Source of the DNA: CAKZQX01 sp034435975
GTDB lineage: Bacteria; Chloroflexota; Chloroflexia; Chloroflexales; Chloroflexaceae
Reading direction: 5' to 3'
Assembly: GCA_034435975.1 (NCBI GenBank)
Contig: DAOTWD010000145.1
Coordinates: forward strand, 248,001 to 312,000
Length of the DNA stretch: 64,000 bases
Shown here: positions 1-8,571 of the stretch, one piece after another
Position numbering within the stretch: position 1 is the first letter of the stretch
Layout: the number at the start of each line of letters is the position of its first letter
Program-made: the position numbers and the translations under genes
The notes under the pieces: model-generated
What the model saw: the letters and a program-made list of their open reading frames with translations, nothing else
Database searches by the model: none
What the model was told of the DNA's origin: nothing

Positions 1-2
1 TG

Positions 3-614
3 GTGGCCGCGCATAACACGATCAAGGCCAGCGACCCGGCTGCGATTGTGGTCAGCGGTGCGCCTTCGTCCACCGAGACTGATCGCTCGGATATTGCGGT
101 CAGTGATCTGGCCTACTATCGTCAGATGTTTAGCAATCCGGCCTTTCGCAACCATATGGACGTGATCGGTGCCCATCCGGGCGGCCAGCTCAACCCGCCC
201 GATACCCTCTGGCCGGACAATCCTGGCCCTGGCCCCGGCTGGCGCGAGAGCCGTGAGTTCTACTTCCGCCGGCTGGAAGATGTGCGTCAGGCTATGGTGG
301 ACAATGGCTTGAGCGACCGGCAGATCTGGGTAACAGAGTTTGGCTGGGCCACGGCCAACAACACACCCGGATATGAGTATGGCAACCAGATTTCGTTTGA
401 CCAGCAGGCCCAGTATATCGTGCGCGCCTTCCAGATTGGCCGCCGCGACTATGCGCCCTGGATAGGGGGGATGTTCCTGTGGAATTTGAATTTTGCCATT
501 CCCTGGACGTATAAAGGCAACCCGCTGCACGAGCAGGCCTCCTTCGGCGTACTGAACGGTGACTGGAGTCCGCGTCCGGCGTACCTGGCAGTACAGTCGA
601 TGCCCAAAGACTGA
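3..614 (+). CDS. Glycoside hydrolase-like protein, C-terminal part (5' truncated by window edge)
   Basis: The reading frame is open at the window start, so only the last ~203 residues are present. They look like the second half of a TIM-barrel glycosidase of the GH39/GH5-like superfamily: a buried beta-strand motif IWVTEFGW (around residue 110) carries a glutamate in the place of the catalytic nucleophile, preceded by a strand ending in IGAHPGG and followed by GGMFLWNLNF, a typical late barrel strand. The protein ends with a short aromatic tail. It is probably secreted, as most such Chloroflexota proteins are, but the signal peptide would lie outside the window. Substrate cannot be inferred. 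The next gene on the other strand is a toxin remnant, so no operon is visible. The true start is upstream of base 1. Confidence 0.7.
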   Translation: MAAHNTIKASDPAAIVVSGAPSSTETDRSDIAVSDLAYYRQMFSNPAFRNHMDVIGAHPGGQLNPPDTLWPDNPGPGPGWRESREFYFRRLEDVRQAMVDNGLSDRQIWVTEFGWATANNTPGYEYGNQISFDQQAQYIVRAFQIGRRDYAPWIGGMFLWNLNFAIPWTYKGNPLHEQASFGVLNGDWSPRPAYLAVQSMPKD

Positions 615-621
615 TACACCG

Positions 622-825
622 TTATTCAGGTGCCGACGCAGAACGTTGGCACCTGGGTGAAAAGATGTCGGTCAGTGTTGATGCCACCAGATGCCCGCTC
701 AGACGGCCTTGCTCACATGCAGACCAGATGGCAGTCGCCTCCATGCCCCATAGATTACGATCAAGCGGCACATCTAGCAGCACATTGGTATCAAGCAAGA
801 CCCTCTCCGCTTCCCGGAACGACAA
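622..825 (-). pseudogene. PIN-domain (VapC-like) toxin remnant
   Basis: The first ~50 residues contain the N-terminal PIN signature: VLLDTNVLLDVPLDRN, with the first catalytic Asp and the following hydrophobic helix, then HLVASTLTDIF, which normally continues into the second acidic motif. Here the frame runs out after 67 residues, so the central Glu and the C-terminal Asp pair of the RNase active site are missing. A usual VapC/PIN toxin is about 130-150 residues. The only in-frame start is a TTG, and no antitoxin gene is visible upstream, where the fbpC 3' end lies about 50 bp away. I read it as a decayed toxin gene left between the hydrolase and the iron operon. Confidence 0.55.
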
Positions 826-876
826 CCAGACGAGCGCTCGCTATCGGATTGAAACCCTGTCTAAGCTGGCAATGCT

Positions 877-1968
877 TCAGCGTAGCATCTCTATGGTAGC
901 TGCTTCGTGCTGGTGCAGGCTATTGCTGTTTACACATGGATAAGCCATCACTGGCACCTGCACGCCGATCTGCACTGGCACACCAGGGCTGAGATCCAGA
1001 CGCATCAGCGTGCGTGCCTGGAGGTACATGCCGTTATGCAGACGAATATGAAGCAGTTGATCGTGTCCAAAAAACGTTACCTGCTCAACCCGACCGGCAC
1101 CCTGCGGATCGGGCTGGAGCAGGAGCATTTCCGGGCGCACCAGAATATCGACCGGCCCGTGCGTCGGCACAGCCAGCGGCAGTCGTCCTAGCACGCATTC
1201 GACACTGGTCTCCTGGGCATAGCCGGGCAGAAAATTGGTCTCGCCCACAAACGAGGCCACCTCGCGTGTGGCAGGCTGGACATAAATGTCCTGGGGGCGA
1301 CCATGCTGCATCACCTGCCCATCAAACATCACCACCACCCGATCGGCAATGCTAAACGCCTCTTCCTGGTCGTGGGTGACAAAGATGGTCGTTGCGCCCG
1401 CCGCTTGCAGAATCTCGCGCACTTCGGTACGCATACTCTTGCGTAGCGCCGCATCCAGGTTGGAAAACGGCTCATCCAGCAGTACCACCGCCGGTTGCGC
1501 CACCAGTGCCCGTGCCAGAGCCACCCGCTGCTGCTGCCCGCCCGAAAGCTGGTGCGGATAACGCTCGCCCAGCGTCGCCATACCTACCATGTCCAGCATT
1601 GCCTGTATGTATTGCTGCTGCGTGCGTTTGCCCTTCCCGCTGAGTGGAAACGCCACATTCTTGTACGTGGTCAAATGCGGAAAGAGCGCATAATCCTGAA
1701 ATACCATGCCCACGCGCCGCGCTTCGGGCGGCACCCACGAGCGTGGGCCAGCCACACAGTCGTCTTCCAGCCAGATCTCGCCTGCATCAGGCGTTTCCAG
1801 GCCGGCGATCAAGCGCAGCGTCGTCGATTTGCCACAACCGCTTGGCCCCAGCAGGGCCACCAGCGTTCCGTGAGGTACTTGTAGCGACAGATCGCGCACG
1901 GCGACCACCTCGGCACTGTAGGCTTTGCGCACGTGACGCAGATCAATGGCGGGCTTAGTTATGTTCAA
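877..1968 (-). CDS. fbpC: Ferric iron ABC transporter, ATP-binding protein
   Basis: 363-residue ABC ATPase of the Fe3+/spermidine/sulfate importer class. Walker A GPSGCGKST is at residues 41-49, the Q-loop region reads VGMVFQDYALFPH, the signature is LSGGQQQRVALARAL, Walker B VVLLDEPFSNLD, and the switch His sits in FVTHDQEEA. The last ~110 residues form a TOBE-type regulatory domain, as in FbpC/PotA. It energises uptake of iron delivered by the FbpA-like lipoprotein through the FbpB-like permease. Its start overlaps the end of the upstream permease gene by 14 bp, so the two are translationally coupled. It is the last gene of the leftward fbp group. Sulfate or thiosulfate ATPases look similar; the neighbours favour iron. 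Confidence 0.88.
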   Translation of the reverse strand: MNITKPAIDLRHVRKAYSAEVVAVRDLSLQVPHGTLVALLGPSGCGKSTTLRLIAGLETPDAGEIWLEDDCVAGPRSWVPPEARRVGMVFQDYALFPHLTTYKNVAFPLSGKGKRTQQQYIQAMLDMVGMATLGERYPHQLSGGQQQRVALARALVAQPAVVLLDEPFSNLDAALRKSMRTEVREILQAAGATTIFVTHDQEEAFSIADRVVVMFDGQVMQHGRPQDIYVQPATREVASFVGETNFLPGYAQETSVECVLGRLPLAVPTHGPVDILVRPEMLLLQPDPQGAGRVEQVTFFGHDQLLHIRLHNGMYLQARTLMRLDLSPGVPVQIGVQVPVMAYPCVNSNSLHQHEAATIEMLR

Positions 1969-3616
1969 GGAGTACCCTATCTAGTCCGACCCGACTACGT
2001 CCCATCAGGAGCAGCAGAGTCAGCAATGTCAGTACAATCAACAAAAAAGCAGCCGGGGCAGCCTGGGTATGCACCGACTCGCTGGCCGCGGCCCAGATCC
2101 GCACCGGCAGCGTGTCGAAACCCGGCGGCCGGAGCATAATTGCCATAGGCAACTCCTTCATGCTGGTGATAAAGATCAGCGCCCAGCTGGCGGCAATGCC
2201 GGGGGCCGCGATTGGCAGAGTCACGCGGTGAAAAACGGTCACCGGGCGACAGCCCATCACACGCGCCGCCTGTTCTAGCGATGGCCCGACCCGGCGGAGT
2301 GCAGCCTCGTTGGTCGCCACTGCCTGAGGTAGCAAACGCAACGCAAAGCCAATAATCATCATCATGATCGTACCGTATATGAACGGCACCCAGCGGTTGA
2401 AGAGCAGCACCAGCGCCAGGCCAGCAATAATGCCCGGCAGGGCAAATGCACTCTTGCTTGCGGCCAGCAGCATCCCACTGAAGCGGCCAGGATAGCGTGT
2501 TGCGAGCAGAGCCGGCGCAAAGGATAGGAGTGTTGCCAGAGTAGCGGCCGCAGCGGCGACGATCAGGCTACCCAGACCAGTTTGCCATAACCCCTGGCTA
2601 TTGATCCCCCAGATCTGGTCAACTCTGGTAGGGAAGAAGATGCCCTGCACACTCAGCCCACCGAGCACCAGCAACGGTATACCTGATGACAGCAGCACCA
2701 GGATGGCGACCGCGGCACATGCCAGCCAGCGCCCACGTCCCAGGTGTACGATCTGCACCGGACGCCAGGCCGCAGCACGGGTGGTGCGACGCATGCGCTG
2801 GCTGGCCCAGGCTTCACCCATCAGCAGCGGCAGGGTTAGCCCGATCAGCACAAAGCTCAAGATCGAAGCTCCGGAGCGATCGATCTGACCGGTGAACTGT
2901 TGAAAAATGGCGACGGTAAAAGTACGATAGCGCAACATCGCCACTGTCCCAAAATCCGAGAGAACGTACAGGCTGACCAGTAGTGCGCCCGCTGCCGCCG
3001 CTGGTGCAATCAGCGGCAGTGTGATGCAGTGGAATGTCTGCCACGGCCCGTGTCCGGATATACGCGCCGCCTCCTCCAGTGTCCGATCCAGCGAACGCAA
3101 CGAGGCAGCGACCGGCAGGTAGACATACGGGAAGACCGACAGGCCAATCACCAGGGTGGCCCCGGTCAGATTATAGATCCGTGGGAGCGGCAATTGTCCA
3201 CGGGGAAGGTCAAACATATTTATGGCCGCAGCTTCAACCAGGCCACCACGCCGTAGCAGAATAATCCAGCAGATAGCGGCGACATAGGCCGGAATTGCCA
3301 GCGGTAGCGCCAGCAACCAGCGCCAGATCGACCGCCCCGGCAGGTCGGTGCGTTCAACCAGCCAGGCTGCCGCCACACCAATAATCAGCGTAAAGCCAAT
3401 TGTGGTGATGACCAGCCAGATCGTGTTTTCGAGCAGTCCTGGTATCTGGCCGTGCCACAGACGGCCCCACACACCGGGGGTAGCATGCCATGTGCGCAGC
3501 AGCATATAGCCCAGTGGCAACGCCGCCAATAGCGCCACCAGCAGGGCGGCCATGCTTAATACCAGAGGGGAGCGCTGTACGCGCAACCGCAAGGATAGCG
3601 GTATGGCTATGTGCAT
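1955..3616 (-). CDS. fbpB: Ferric iron ABC transporter, fused permease
   Basis: 553-residue inner-membrane protein with about 12 hydrophobic segments. It carries two copies of the binding-protein-dependent transport module, as in FbpB/SfuB iron permeases. EAA-loop-like segments, which contact the ATPase, appear in each half: LEEAARISGHGPWQTF in the first and LEQAARVMGCRPVTVF in the second. It forms the channel for Fe3+ delivered by the binding lipoprotein. The gene is followed with a 14-bp overlap by fbpC. Upstream, 326 bp separate it from fbpA; that spacer holds a 19-bp palindrome (3711-3729), so fbpBC may have its own promoter or a processing site. Length and double-permease architecture match the family. 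Confidence 0.88.
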   Translation of the reverse strand: MHIAIPLSLRLRVQRSPLVLSMAALLVALLAALPLGYMLLRTWHATPGVWGRLWHGQIPGLLENTIWLVITTIGFTLIIGVAAAWLVERTDLPGRSIWRWLLALPLAIPAYVAAICWIILLRRGGLVEAAAINMFDLPRGQLPLPRIYNLTGATLVIGLSVFPYVYLPVAASLRSLDRTLEEAARISGHGPWQTFHCITLPLIAPAAAAGALLVSLYVLSDFGTVAMLRYRTFTVAIFQQFTGQIDRSGASILSFVLIGLTLPLLMGEAWASQRMRRTTRAAAWRPVQIVHLGRGRWLACAAVAILVLLSSGIPLLVLGGLSVQGIFFPTRVDQIWGINSQGLWQTGLGSLIVAAAAATLATLLSFAPALLATRYPGRFSGMLLAASKSAFALPGIIAGLALVLLFNRWVPFIYGTIMMMIIGFALRLLPQAVATNEAALRRVGPSLEQAARVMGCRPVTVFHRVTLPIAAPGIAASWALIFITSMKELPMAIMLRPPGFDTLPVRIWAAASESVHTQAAPAAFLLIVLTLLTLLLLMGRSRVGLDRVLLEHN

Positions 3617-3710
3617 CGGTTCGTTCTCTCCGTATCAGGGTGATCATCCATGGATTATCGCCCGCAAAAAGCCTTTTTCCAGTGAGCTGAGAGACTCTCG
3701 AACAATGATT

Positions 3711-3729
3711 CTGTCGGATACTCCGACAG
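3711..3729. promoter_or_regulatory. 19-bp palindrome upstream of fbpB
   Basis: CTGTCGGATACTCCGACAG has perfect 8-base arms around a 3-base centre and lies about 95 bp before the fbpB start codon. The core GTCGGA/TCCGAC is shared with the 14-bp palindrome in front of hmuT (8429-8442). It could be an operator of an iron-responsive regulator or an RNA hairpin. The rest of the 3617-3942 spacer holds one copy of a dispersed repeat (3861-3895) and no gene that I can support. Confidence 0.45.
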
Positions 3730-3860
3730 CTTTTCAGCTTTTCAGATAGTCACTCAACCCACCGGAAGGAAATGCTGTATTTTCCACTACTCTGGAATAC
3801 GATCTAATCGACGATGCGGAGCAACCACACACCTGGGGTCATTGACCGGAGGTACGTGGT

Positions 3861-3895
3861 CGCTTTTCGCCTTGGGCAGAGCGGTACTTTTTCGG
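3861..3895 (-). repeat. Dispersed intergenic repeat, copy a
   Basis: Read on the minus strand this contains AAGTACCGCTCTGCCCAAGG followed by CGAAAAG, nearly identical to 6067-6091 on the plus strand and related to copies near 9846, 47789 and 63061. It lies between fbpA and fbpB. No open frame is conserved through it, so I treat it as a non-coding dispersed repeat. Confidence 0.5.
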
Positions 3896-3942
3896 AAAGC
3901 GTATAGGCAAGCGGCCGCTGTCCCTACATCATCCGCTAACAA

Positions 3943-5124
3943 TCATGGGTAGCCTGCCCGCTGCGCCAGTGCCTGCGTCGGCTCCAGTTCTTCCCATATA
4001 TCGCGTAATCGCAGATCAACCAGCCGAAACTCCTCCAGTGGTTTTACCCCCTCGGCCAGTTCAATCTCCGGCAGAATTGGATATTCAAAGTTTTGCTCGG
4101 CATAGATCTGCTGGCCCTCCGGCGAGAGCATAAACTCCACAAAAAGCTGGGCAATGTCGGGATTAGGGCCACCGTTAATAATACCCGCGTTGGTAGAATT
4201 ATAAGCGATACCCATCTCTCCCTCACCCTGATCAGGATAAATCACACCAACGGGTGCGCCTTCAGCCAGTGAGAGATGGTAGTAGTAGTGATTGACCCAG
4301 CCTAACTGTAGCTCTCCTGCACCAACGGCCTTCCGTATCTCAGTATGACCACCGAAAAACTGGGTATCATTGGCGACGAGGTCACGCATAAACTGTTCGG
4401 TTCGCTCTTCACCCAGCAGTTTGCGCATCACTACCAGGTTGGCCATGGTAGCTCCATTGGTGCTTTGCGGCGCACCTACCTGTCCCGCCCATCGCGGGTC
4501 AGTCAGATCGAGCAGCGAGGTGGGCAGGTCTTCTGGATCGACCAGTTCGGTATTGTACATGATAACGCGAGTACGCAGCGTGAGCGCCACCCATCCACCA
4601 TCATCAGCACGATAGGCATCAGGCACCGCCATGATTATCTCGGACTGGCCGGGAGTAAAAACACCCTCGGCAGCCAGACTCTCCATGGTCAGGAGATCAG
4701 AGTTAATGAGCACGTCTGCCTGCGGATTGGCGCGTTCTTCGAGGATGCGGGCGGCCAGTTCGCTGTTACTGCCGGTGAGCAGCGTCACGTTAATATTGGG
4801 ATAGGCCGCATTGAATGCCTCCAGTACCGGATTGAAGAGTGTTTCGGCACGGGAAGTATACACCACCACCTCCCCGGTTCTATCTGAATCGGGCATAGCC
4901 GCAGTTGTGTCTGCGGGACTACTCGTCTCCTCGGCAGCCATCGCATCTGGTGTGGGTGTCACCTCCACAATGACGGTGGGCTCAACCACGACGGTATTTT
5001 CGATCACCTGTGGTTCAGGTGTCGGTGCATCAGCAGCGGGTTGCCCACCGCAGGCCACCAGCATGGTCAGGATTAGCACAGCACTGAGGCTATGCAACCA
5101 TATACGGATGTTATTCGGTCTCAC
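3943..5124 (-). CDS. fbpA: Iron(III) ABC transporter substrate-binding lipoprotein
   Basis: 393 residues with an N-terminal signal peptide ending in the lipobox LVAC (Cys about residue 25), so it is exported and lipid-anchored. After an acidic/Thr-Pro linker (to about residue 80) comes a type-II periplasmic binding fold: GEVVVYTSRAETLFNPVLEAF is the classic first strand and helix of FbpA/FutA proteins. Later NHYYYHL and the stretch GIAYNSTNAGII match the region that supplies the tyrosine and asparagine ligands for ferric iron. It starts with GTG preceded by GGAGG at a spacing of 7-8 bases. It heads the fbp group and is separated from fbpB by 326 bp. Ferric iron is the expected ligand; the tyrosine-rich NHYYYH supports this. 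Confidence 0.85.
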   Translation of the reverse strand: MRPNNIRIWLHSLSAVLILTMLVACGGQPAADAPTPEPQVIENTVVVEPTVIVEVTPTPDAMAAEETSSPADTTAAMPDSDRTGEVVVYTSRAETLFNPVLEAFNAAYPNINVTLLTGSNSELAARILEERANPQADVLINSDLLTMESLAAEGVFTPGQSEIIMAVPDAYRADDGGWVALTLRTRVIMYNTELVDPEDLPTSLLDLTDPRWAGQVGAPQSTNGATMANLVVMRKLLGEERTEQFMRDLVANDTQFFGGHTEIRKAVGAGELQLGWVNHYYYHLSLAEGAPVGVIYPDQGEGEMGIAYNSTNAGIINGGPNPDIAQLFVEFMLSPEGQQIYAEQNFEYPILPEIELAEGVKPLEEFRLVDLRLRDIWEELEPTQALAQRAGYP

Positions 5125-5228
5125 GAAAAAGCCTCCAACATTTCTAGCTACTAAGAATGATCAGCTCGTCCAGTTTCCAATTACGCTTGCTGTGTGTTGT
5201 TCTCCTTCTTATGCTGCTTATCCTTCGT

Positions 5229-5927
5229 CTATACCTGCCGTGCTATGCCAACTTCAGGGCTGGCATCAAGCAGGCGATGGTTACTCAAATGCAGTTCATA
5301 GGCATGGTTGCCGTTACTATCGTTGCTCAACACCCGCCGCGAACGTGGGAGCCAGCAATTCCCAACACTCGTATACTGGTCAGAATAGGTCGAACTGCTG
5401 ATGATGCGTTGTGTTCTATGATCGCGGAAGACGACCGTGAAGTGCGTCGGAACAGAGCGCCCATCGGGCAATGAGTGGGTAGCGATGATCTGGATCGTAA
5501 AGCATTGTTCCCCAATGACCCGATAGACCTGGGTGATATGTCCATCGTGAACACGATAGTACGACTGGAGTGGATCACCGTGCAGATCGATCCGTGTTCC
5601 CAACGGGTGCGGTGTGGTATCCATAGTCAAAACATAGCGCCCATCGCGCTCCTCAAAAGGTGTTGGCCAGCGATGGCCGATCATCGACTGCAATTCGCGC
5701 TCAACCCACAACTGGGTGGTGCTATCGAGGAGGCGCACCTGTACATGACGTGGAGTGTAAATGGTTACGTCGCCCTGGCTCTGCTGATCTTCGATCTGGG
5801 CCACGACTCTGGCCGTGAACCCGGTAAACCCACGCGGTAATTTATAACTCTGGGCACTGGCTCCTTGCAGTAAGGCCCGCGCCTGTGGATCGTCTTGTAT
5901 GGCAGTGGATTGGGGTGATCCGTGCAT
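5229..5927 (-). CDS. DUF3386-family protein
   Basis: 232-residue soluble protein without a signal peptide or membrane segment. The pattern matches DUF3386, a family I know mainly from cyanobacteria: N-terminal DDPQARALLQGASAQSYKLP, then GFTGFTARV, a WVERELQSMIGHRW helix, and a C-terminal block reading HFTVVFRDHRTQRIISS. The family's biochemical role is unknown. An ATG start follows AAAAGGAGAT with good spacing. The gene sits between the heme-type operon (hmuVTU, upstream) and the fbp operon (downstream), in the same orientation as both, which suggests an iron-related job; that is inference. A 12-bp perfect palindrome lies 54 bp before its start. Confidence 0.7.
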   Translation of the reverse strand: MHGSPQSTAIQDDPQARALLQGASAQSYKLPRGFTGFTARVVAQIEDQQSQGDVTIYTPRHVQVRLLDSTTQLWVERELQSMIGHRWPTPFEERDGRYVLTMDTTPHPLGTRIDLHGDPLQSYYRVHDGHITQVYRVIGEQCFTIQIIATHSLPDGRSVPTHFTVVFRDHRTQRIISSSTYSDQYTSVGNCWLPRSRRVLSNDSNGNHAYELHLSNHRLLDASPEVGIARQV

Positions 5928-5980
5928 GTTTATCTCCTTTTATTTCATGAGCTAGCTTGTGAACGCTAAACACTAAACGA

Positions 5981-5992
5981 GTGGTTAACCAC
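5981..5992. promoter_or_regulatory. 12-bp perfect palindrome upstream of the DUF3386 gene
   Basis: GTGGTTAACCAC reads identically on both strands and is centred about 60 bp upstream of the DUF3386 start codon, a usual position for an operator. Its half-site (GTGGTTA) differs from the TTAG and GTCGGA palindromes of the other iron-gene promoters, so a different factor may be involved, or it may be chance. Confidence 0.35.
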
Positions 5993-6060
5993 CGTGATAT
6001 TACAGGAGTTCGCGGTAGGTTCTCCATCAACTGCTTTCACGAGCGAAAGTATGGAAGTGC

Positions 6061-6114
6061 TCGAAAAGTACCGCTCTGCCGAAGGCGAAAAAGATGTTGT
6101 GTGCGATGGCGTAA
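6061..6114 (+). repeat. Dispersed intergenic repeat, copy b
   Basis: Contains ACCGCTCTGCCGAAGGCGAA followed by AAAGATGTTGTGTGCGATGG, the best-preserved copy of a family also seen at 3861, 9846, 47789 and 63061. It fills the spacer between the hmuU stop and the DUF3386 gene. Confidence 0.5.
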
Positions 6115-7188
6115 CTATGACCAGCCATACTGCCGTCGTGCACGCAAGATCAGTGCAAGGAAGAATGGCCCGCCGGCGAAGGCAGTGATCAATCCTACCG
6201 GTACTTCTGCCGGAGCGGCAATCGTGCGAGCTAACAGATCGGCTAGCATCAGCAGTGTTGCGCCCATCAAGGCGCATGCTGGCAACAAGAGGCGATGATC
6301 GGGGCCAGCCACGAGCCGGATGATATGCGGCACAATCAGCCCGACAAAGCCAATCGGCCCCGCCACCGCCACTGCTGCCCCGGTCGCCAGTGCTGCCAGC
6401 AGTACGGCTCGACGCTTGACCTGCTCAACTTCCACGCCCAAGTGCCGTGCCTCAGCTTCACCCAGCGCAAACAGGTTGAGTGGGCGACTAAGCATGGGAG
6501 CCAACAACAGGGCCAGCGCGATACACGGCGCTGCTCCCAGCGTCATTTCCCACAGGACGCCGTTTAACCCACCCATTGTCCAGAAAACAATCGAGCGCAA
6601 CTGCGGTTCATCGGCCAGATAGGTCAACAATCCGGTGCCAGCCCCGGCCAGCGCGTTAAGCGCCAGGCCAATCAACAACATCGAAGCAATGTCGGTACGT
6701 CCGTTGCGCTGCGAAAGATGGTAGACCAGCAGCGTGGTACACGTTCCACCGATAAAAGCCACCACCGGCAAGGTAAAAATACCCAGCGGCGCAAAGCCCA
6801 TCACGATGACGGCCACGGCTCCCAGTGCTGCACCGCTGCTCACGCCAATCAGCCCTGGATCAGCCAGGGGATTACGAAAGACGCCCTGGAGTAACGCCCC
6901 GGCCGTTGCCAACCCTGCCCCCACCAGTCCGCCCATCAGCACCCGTGGCAGGCGGATAACCCATAGAATCGCCTGCTGCTGCTGTGTAACGGCAACATCC
7001 AGCGTGATCCCCAGCCGGTCGAGCAAGATTGCCACGACCGTGCCCGGTGGCACAGCCACCGCGCCAATGCCTACTGCCAGCAGCAACGCCGCTATAAGCA
7101 GCAGACTGAGCAGCGGGAGCAAGGCGGTGCGGATCGGTACTCGGAGGTGCGTACCCGCAAAGCGGGCCAATCGGAAGGTCGTTTCCAT
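6115..7188 (-). CDS. hmuU: Heme/iron-chelate ABC transporter permease (FecCD family)
   Basis: 357-residue membrane protein with about 9-10 hydrophobic helices. FecCD/BtuC landmarks are present: LPRVLMGGLVGAGLATAGALLQ near residue 85-105, NPLADPGLIGVSSGA next, FWTMGGLNG in the middle, LGVEVEQV, and the C-terminal GFVGLIVPHIIRLVAGPDHR that contacts the ATPase. The expected substrate is heme or a ferric siderophore. The start is supported by GGAGATAAAGC before ATG. It lies third in the leftward hmuV-hmuT-hmuU order; 80 bp separate it from hmuT. A close homologue begins at 63132, so the genome carries at least two such systems. Confidence 0.88.
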   Translation of the reverse strand: METTFRLARFAGTHLRVPIRTALLPLLSLLLIAALLLAVGIGAVAVPPGTVVAILLDRLGITLDVAVTQQQQAILWVIRLPRVLMGGLVGAGLATAGALLQGVFRNPLADPGLIGVSSGAALGAVAVIVMGFAPLGIFTLPVVAFIGGTCTTLLVYHLSQRNGRTDIASMLLIGLALNALAGAGTGLLTYLADEPQLRSIVFWTMGGLNGVLWEMTLGAAPCIALALLLAPMLSRPLNLFALGEAEARHLGVEVEQVKRRAVLLAALATGAAVAVAGPIGFVGLIVPHIIRLVAGPDHRLLLPACALMGATLLMLADLLARTIAAPAEVPVGLITAFAGGPFFLALILRARRQYGWS

Positions 7189-7268
7189 TGCTTTATCTCC
7201 ACCTCGTGCTGGTGTTAATCAGTAACCAGAAGGTCGATTGTGACAAAGACACCTCCAGAATCGTCTGA

Positions 7269-8402
7269 TCATAGTTGCCCCGCCTGCACTTCTTCAGCGT
7301 GAAAGACCTGCACAAGATCGGCCAGTGCTTGCCCGGTGCGTGGCCCCAATCCCAATAAATACAGGTCATCCATAGCCACAATACGCCGATTTTTACCAGC
7401 GGGTGTCTCGGCCAGGCCAGGTATGTTGAGCAAGCCTTCCTCACCACCAACCGACTCCAACCCTTTTTCCAGCACCAGCAGGATGTCTGGTTGAGCAGCG
7501 ATCACGGTTTCCGGGCTGAGGGCTTCAAATTCCTCAATACCCACCTCGGCCCCGACATTAATGCCTCCCGCCGCAGTAATCATCGTATCGGCTGGTGTGT
7601 TGGTGCCCGCAACCGCTTGCATGCTGGTGCCGCGCAGATAGAGAAACAACACGCGTGGCGCAGGGCCAGTTGCCTGGTCACGCAGTGTATATGCGGTAGT
7701 AAGGTCGTGCTCGATCTGTGCAATGAGCGCCTCGCCGCGCTGCGGCACGCCCAGGGCCTGGGCAACAAAACGTACCTTCTGCAGCGGTGATTCGAGTGTT
7801 GGCGGATCTGCGACCAGCGCAACCGGCACACCTGCATGACGTACTTGAGACAGAACCTCGGGTGGCCCGGCCGCCTCATCACCAATCACCAGCGTAGGAT
7901 TGAGCGACAGCAAGCCCTCGGCATTCAGTTGGCGCTGATAGCCAATGCGCGGCAGATCCTGAACACCTTCAGGCGGATAGGAAGCGCTAATATCGACGCC
8001 AACCAGATAATCACCCATATCCAGCGCAAAAATAATCTCGGTAATATCGCCGTTGAGACTGATCAGTCGCTCAACCGACTCAATCGTCACCGTCTCTCCA
8101 TCAAGACCAGTGACGGTAGTCGGTAACTGCGGCGTCAGCTCTGGCTCAAGCAGGGAGGGTTCAGCCAGCGCTAATGGTGCTGGCTGAACCGTTGTGGGTG
8201 TGGTCGGGGAAGCAGGGGCGACGGTAGCTGCGGTGGCACTGACAGATTCCGCAACGTCCGTCGGTACAGAGGATACGCTGGCGACGCCCTGGTTGCCACA
8301 GGCGTTGAGCAAGGCCAGCATCAGCAGGAGTGGGAACAGAGTTCGATGATACAGTGTACATGTCTGAGAACGTATGATTGAGTGATGTTGTAAACTGCGC
8401 AT
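7269..8402 (-). CDS. hmuT: Heme/iron-chelate ABC transporter substrate-binding lipoprotein
   Basis: 377 residues. A long N-terminal signal sequence ends in a lipobox (LLNAC, Cys about residue 35), followed by a Thr/Pro/Ala-rich linker to about residue 90. Then comes a type-III periplasmic binding fold (HmuT/BtuF-like): RLISLNGDITEIIFALDMGDYLVGVD is the usual first unit (two short motifs of it are visible), LNPTLVIGDEA gives the second strand, and the C-terminal part contains the long helix and DDLYLLGLGPRTGQAL, which resembles heme-binding HmuT proteins. It delivers heme or chelated iron to hmuU. The ATG follows AAAGGA at 8 bases. A 14-bp palindrome is 27 bp upstream. Confidence 0.85.
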   Translation of the reverse strand: MRSLQHHSIIRSQTCTLYHRTLFPLLLMLALLNACGNQGVASVSSVPTDVAESVSATAATVAPASPTTPTTVQPAPLALAEPSLLEPELTPQLPTTVTGLDGETVTIESVERLISLNGDITEIIFALDMGDYLVGVDISASYPPEGVQDLPRIGYQRQLNAEGLLSLNPTLVIGDEAAGPPEVLSQVRHAGVPVALVADPPTLESPLQKVRFVAQALGVPQRGEALIAQIEHDLTTAYTLRDQATGPAPRVLFLYLRGTSMQAVAGTNTPADTMITAAGGINVGAEVGIEEFEALSPETVIAAQPDILLVLEKGLESVGGEEGLLNIPGLAETPAGKNRRIVAMDDLYLLGLGPRTGQALADLVQVFHAEEVQAGQL

Positions 8403-8428
8403 AAACCATTCCTTTATCGCTTATCGCT

Positions 8429-8442
8429 AGTCGGATCCGACT
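8429..8442. promoter_or_regulatory. 14-bp perfect palindrome before hmuT
   Basis: AGTCGGATCCGACT is fully self-complementary and lies 27-40 bp upstream of the hmuT start within the 169-bp hmuV-hmuT spacer. Its GTCGGA half-site recurs in the palindrome upstream of fbpB (3711-3729). It may be an operator, or a hairpin controlling stoichiometry of binding protein to ATPase. Confidence 0.45.
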
Positions 8443-8571
8443 TCTATAAACCGTATATGCTATGGGTATATCTGTTTTTACGATGATGAGTGGCAAGAAA
8501 GGCCACATCATACTGAATGCGAAAGGCCAGAGGCTGCACGGTGCTTCAGGTCTGCATTGCGTGTTGTGTGT

